Source: Elusimicrobium sp. An273
GTDB lineage: Bacteria > Elusimicrobiota > Elusimicrobia > Elusimicrobiales > Elusimicrobiaceae
DNA: 64,000 bases
NCBI RefSeq assembly: GCF_002159705.1
Contig: NZ_NFJD01000002.1
Location: 62,001-126,000, forward strand
Direction: 5' to 3'
Shown here in pieces: positions 61,354-64,000 of the stretch. Every line of letters starts with the position of its first letter. Position 1 is the first letter of the stretch. The notes under the pieces were generated by a model. It saw nothing but the letters and a program-made list of their open reading frames with translations, searched no databases and was not told the origin of the DNA. A program made the translations under genes and the position numbers.

Positions 61354-63108
61354 TCAGCGCCGTTTGGCGGCAGAACGCGTCAGCGTTTTGGCCTGCGCCG
61401 GTTTGGCTTTGCATTCCTGCATTAAATCGGCCGGCGTTTTATAGCCCAAGATGTTAGGCTTTTTGCTCAGTCCGCCGTCTTTGGCACCCACCGATACCAA
61501 GTAATCGTAAATTTCTTTGTTGCACAGCAAGGCCGCATAGCCAAGCGGCGTCATGGATTGGGCATTCTTCTGCGGCGCGGCGCGGTATTCCAGCATCATG
61601 GCCAAGCGCCCTTCTTTGCGCGCCAGACTGACCAAATGTTTGAGCATTTCCAAATTTTGCGTGTTTACCGCCACATGGAAGACGTTTCCCTGCGGGGACG
61701 ATTCAAACAGGCGCGCCATATTGTCCACCAAATAGGTAACCATTTCGATTTGCCCGTTTTGCACCGCAATAAACAAGGGCGTATAGCCGGCCTTGTTCTT
61801 TTTAAATACGGCCGCTTTATTGGACGCAATCACTTTCTTGGCCAGTTCCATATCCCCCGTCTGTGCCGCCGTGAAAATATCATCTTCCGTAACGGGTTTT
61901 GTTTGGTTTTTTTGGCCCGCCAGTTCCGGCAGTTCGCGGCCTTCGGCTTTGGCCTGGGCAATCAGCGCGGCATTATCCTGTTCAATTACGCTGTTTTTAA
62001 CTTCCCGAATGTCTTTATTAAACCATTCCAGCACTTGCCCGCGTTTATTTTTGCGGGCGATCATATACGGAATCAATCCGTCTTTGGCGGCGATGGTCGG
62101 GTCGGCGTCGGCTGCCAGCAGGCGGCGCACCACTTCTTCATACCCTTTGGCCGCCCCCCAGTACAAAGCGGTTTGCCCCTGTTTGTTTTGCATATTTACG
62201 TCCAGCGGGGCTTGCATCGTCTGCGGTTTTAAAAGCTCGCGGATAATTTCCGGATGATTATAGCGCGCCGCATAAATAAGGGAGGTGTTGCCGTCGTTAT
62301 TGGCGGCGTTTACATCGGCCCGGTAGGCCATAAGCGCCTGTACGCTTTCCACATCCCCCAGCGAAGCCGAAATAATAAGCGGCGTGTTTCCTTTTTCATT
62401 CTTTACGTTCGGATCCACGCCCCCCTTGAGCATAGCCAACACGCCCATCGGGTTCTTTTTGGCGCTGGCGCGGAAAAGATTGTCGGAATTTAATCCTTCT
62501 TTTACGCCGCTGGTAAGGAACAAGTCAATAAATTCGGGCAGTTTCTTCTCCAAGGCCAAATACATGGGAGAATGGTTATAATTGTTCTTGGCATTAATAT
62601 CCGCCCCGGAATACACCAGCAGGCGGGTAATCTCCGGGAAATTGCCATACAGGCTGCGCAGAAGGGCCGTGTCTTTGTTAAAGGCGTTTGCCTTATTGAC
62701 GTCCGCCCCGTTTAAAATAAGCTGCTGTACGGCTTCCAAATTGCCCATGGTGGCCGCCATTACAATCAGCGGGTCGCCTTTGCTGTTGACGATGTTGGGG
62801 TTATTTTTGGTTTGGGTATTTAAAATATCGGTAAACGTTTGTGTATCTTTTTTTTGCAGCGCGTCGGTGGCCTCGTCGGCAATTTCGGTAGGCGTTTTGA
62901 CGATGACGATATCGTCAAACTTGGTATTTTTGGAATTGGGGGTGTAGCCGCTTTTAAAGGTGAATGCCAGCATCAAAATTACCGGCAGCGCCGCCACAAT
63001 GGCAAGCGTTACCAGCGGTTTTTTGGTAAGCACGGACAAGGCTTCCGGCAGTTTCCTCTCCGACGACGGAACACTGACTTTCGCAGAGTCCTTCTTATGC
63101 GGAAGCAT
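61354..63108 (-). CDS. Membrane-anchored ankyrin-repeat protein, 584 aa
   Basis: ATG 63108 is chosen because AAGGAGG lies 6 nt ahead; the GTG at 63114 is in that site's spacer. A basic N-terminus, one membrane helix (about 32-50), then at least nine ankyrin repeats in two blocks (about 105-340 and 400-560), e.g. GDPLIVMAATMGNLEAVQQLI, GNTPLIISASLGDVESVQAL, GQTALYWGAAKGYEEVVRRLL. The blocks are split by a charged helical linker. The repeats are probably extracytoplasmic. Ends 11 nt downstream of rnc. Confidence 0.9.
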   Translation of the reverse strand: MLPHKKDSAKVSVPSSERKLPEALSVLTKKPLVTLAIVAALPVILMLAFTFKSGYTPNSKNTKFDDIVIVKTPTEIADEATDALQKKDTQTFTDILNTQTKNNPNIVNSKGDPLIVMAATMGNLEAVQQLILNGADVNKANAFNKDTALLRSLYGNFPEITRLLVYSGADINAKNNYNHSPMYLALEKKLPEFIDLFLTSGVKEGLNSDNLFRASAKKNPMGVLAMLKGGVDPNVKNEKGNTPLIISASLGDVESVQALMAYRADVNAANNDGNTSLIYAARYNHPEIIRELLKPQTMQAPLDVNMQNKQGQTALYWGAAKGYEEVVRRLLAADADPTIAAKDGLIPYMIARKNKRGQVLEWFNKDIREVKNSVIEQDNAALIAQAKAEGRELPELAGQKNQTKPVTEDDIFTAAQTGDMELAKKVIASNKAAVFKKNKAGYTPLFIAVQNGQIEMVTYLVDNMARLFESSPQGNVFHVAVNTQNLEMLKHLVSLARKEGRLAMMLEYRAAPQKNAQSMTPLGYAALLCNKEIYDYLVSVGAKDGGLSKKPNILGYKTPADLMQECKAKPAQAKTLTRSAAKRR

Positions 63109-63119
63109 AGGCACCCTCC

Positions 63120-63788
63120 TTATTTCTTTTTCAACTGCTCCAACGCCGCATGCGCAGCGGATTGTTCGGCCAATTTTTTATTTCGGCCTTTTCCGACTCC
63201 CAACTCTTTCTCCCCCAGGCTCACGCGCACGGTAAACGTTTTGTCGTGCTCCGGGCCCACGGTTTGAATCACTTCGTACACGGGCGTATGCTGGCCGCGT
63301 TTTTGCAGAAATTCCTGCAGTACACTCTTAAAATCTTGGGCGTCCTGCGTAAGGGCTTGGGTTTTTACCCAAGGCAAAATCATCGCTTCGGCCGCCGGGT
63401 AACCGCCGTCTATATACACGGCGCCAATCACCGCTTCCACCGCGTTGGAGATGATACTGTCGCGCTCTCTGCCGCCGGTGGCCAGCTCGCCGTGGCCCAA
63501 GCTCATATAACGGCCCAAGTCCATTTGTTTGCCCCAAAGATACAGGTTGCGTCTGGAAACTAAGTTAGACTTAATTTTAGAAAGCACTCCCTCTTCTACA
63601 TGAGGGCATTGGTTGTAGATATAATCCGCAACAATAGCGCCTAATATACTGTCCCCCAGGAACTCCAAGCGCTCGTTGTGTTTGGCGCTGCGGTGCTCCC
63701 CGGCAAAGGACTTGTGAGTGAGTGCTTCCTTTAAAACGGCCTTATCTTTAAAGCAATATCCAATGATATGCTCTATATCCGTATACAC
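63120..63788 (-). CDS. rnc: Ribonuclease III
   Basis: 222 residues. RNase III signature NERLEFLGDSIL with the catalytic acidic residues, VEAVIGAVYIDGG with the second set, and a C-terminal double-stranded RNA-binding domain (DFKSVLQEFLQKRG, GKGRNKKLAEQSAAHAALEQL). Cuts double-stranded RNA in rRNA processing. Start is GTG 2 nt past the acpP stop with no clear ribosome-binding site, so translational coupling to acpP is likely. The acpP-rnc neighbourhood is common. Confidence 0.96.
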   Translation of the reverse strand: MYTDIEHIIGYCFKDKAVLKEALTHKSFAGEHRSAKHNERLEFLGDSILGAIVADYIYNQCPHVEEGVLSKIKSNLVSRRNLYLWGKQMDLGRYMSLGHGELATGGRERDSIISNAVEAVIGAVYIDGGYPAAEAMILPWVKTQALTQDAQDFKSVLQEFLQKRGQHTPVYEVIQTVGPEHDKTFTVRVSLGEKELGVGKGRNKKLAEQSAAHAALEQLKKK

Positions 63789-63790
63789 AA

Positions 63791-64000
63791 TTATTTTTTG
63801 GCGTTTTGTTCAATGTATTCAATCGCTTCGCCAACCGTTTTGATCTTTTCGGCTTTTTCGTCCGGAATTTCGATGTTGAATTCTTCTTCCAGCGTCATGA
63901 TCAGTTCTACCGTATCCAAGGAATCGGCGCCCAAATCATTCACGAACTGGGCTTCGGGTTTCACCTGGTCGGCTTCCACACCCAACTGATCCACAATGAT
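63791..64000 (-). CDS. acpP: Acyl carrier protein, 5' end outside window
   Basis: 69 codons visible, open at the right edge; about 8-10 residues are missing. Contains [20 protein letters not shown] with the Ser that takes phosphopantetheine, then [20 protein letters not shown]. Carries acyl chains in fatty-acid synthesis. A GTG at 63994 is internal (residues IIVDQLGVE), not the start. Confidence 0.97.
   Translation of the reverse strand: MIVDQLGVEADQVKPEAQFVNDLGADSLDTVELIMTLEEEFNIEIPDEKAEKIKTVGEAIEYIEQNAKK

Overview
The window is a dense, single-chromosome bacterial segment (roughly 54% GC by eye, short intergenic gaps, no insertion sequences, prophage or CRISPR). Several things point to a host-associated, anaerobic, fermentative member of the Elusimicrobiota (Elusimicrobium/Avelusimicrobium-like): type IV pilin-like genes whose N-termini are nearly identical to one another, a HydE hydrogenase maturase, a pyruvate phosphate dikinase with a Lys/Ala-rich leader, and a typical Gram-negative housekeeping set. 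The assignment to this phylum is from recognition of protein style, not from a search.

Layout. 1-2330: pnp (3' end outside the window) and rpsO, with a structured rpsO leader. 2.4-4.8 kb: a secreted unknown protein and a 56-aa small protein. 5.0-9.0 kb: hydE and ppdK. 9.2-12.0 kb: accessory stretch with a secreted metzincin-type protease, a membrane-anchored ankyrin protein, an orphan 137-aa ORF and a 29-aa micro-ORF. 12.1-19.1 kb: gmk-rpoZ-UDG-priA, two DUF805 membrane proteins, tyrS-mltG. 19.1-22.0 kb: a zinc/cadmium efflux ATPase with its SmtB-like repressor and a perfect operator palindrome, then a pilin-like gene. 22.1-34.9 kb (minus strand): a long division/cell-wall run, mnmE-mnmG-rsmG-peptidase-rsmH-ftsL-ftsI-murF-mraY-ftsW-murG, lacking murE and murD. 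35.1-39.6 kb: a flavoprotein, then rpmH-rnpA-yidD-yidC-jag. 39.6-46.2 kb: secreted unknowns, recO, a HAD phosphatase, glyQ-glyS. 46.3-50.9 kb: second pilin, an unassigned noncoding RNA of about 480 nt, a lipoprotein, lipA and a TPR-SpoIID protein. 50.9-56.9 kb: a coiled-coil membrane protein/lipoprotein pair and aspS-hisS. 56.9-61.2 kb: second metzincin, a tRNA-Ala(CGC) gene followed by three degenerate copies of its 3' half plus terminator, asnS. 61.3-64 kb: a large ankyrin protein, rnc and acpP (5' end outside the window).

Most of the window is translation, cell-envelope synthesis and RNA metabolism. The most interesting material is not in the housekeeping proteins. It is (i) a strongly structured, independently transcribed RNA at 46.89-47.37 kb that I cannot assign to RNase P, tmRNA, SRP or 6S RNA; (ii) the tandem tRNA-3'-half/terminator array at 59.16-59.64 kb; (iii) a recurrent promoter arrangement in which the -10 hexamer sits only 6-8 nt before the ATG and no Shine-Dalgarno is present, implying leaderless mRNAs for at least nine genes; (iv) a candidate S15-responsive leader on rpsO; and (v) two secreted metalloproteases sharing a C-terminal Cys/His module.
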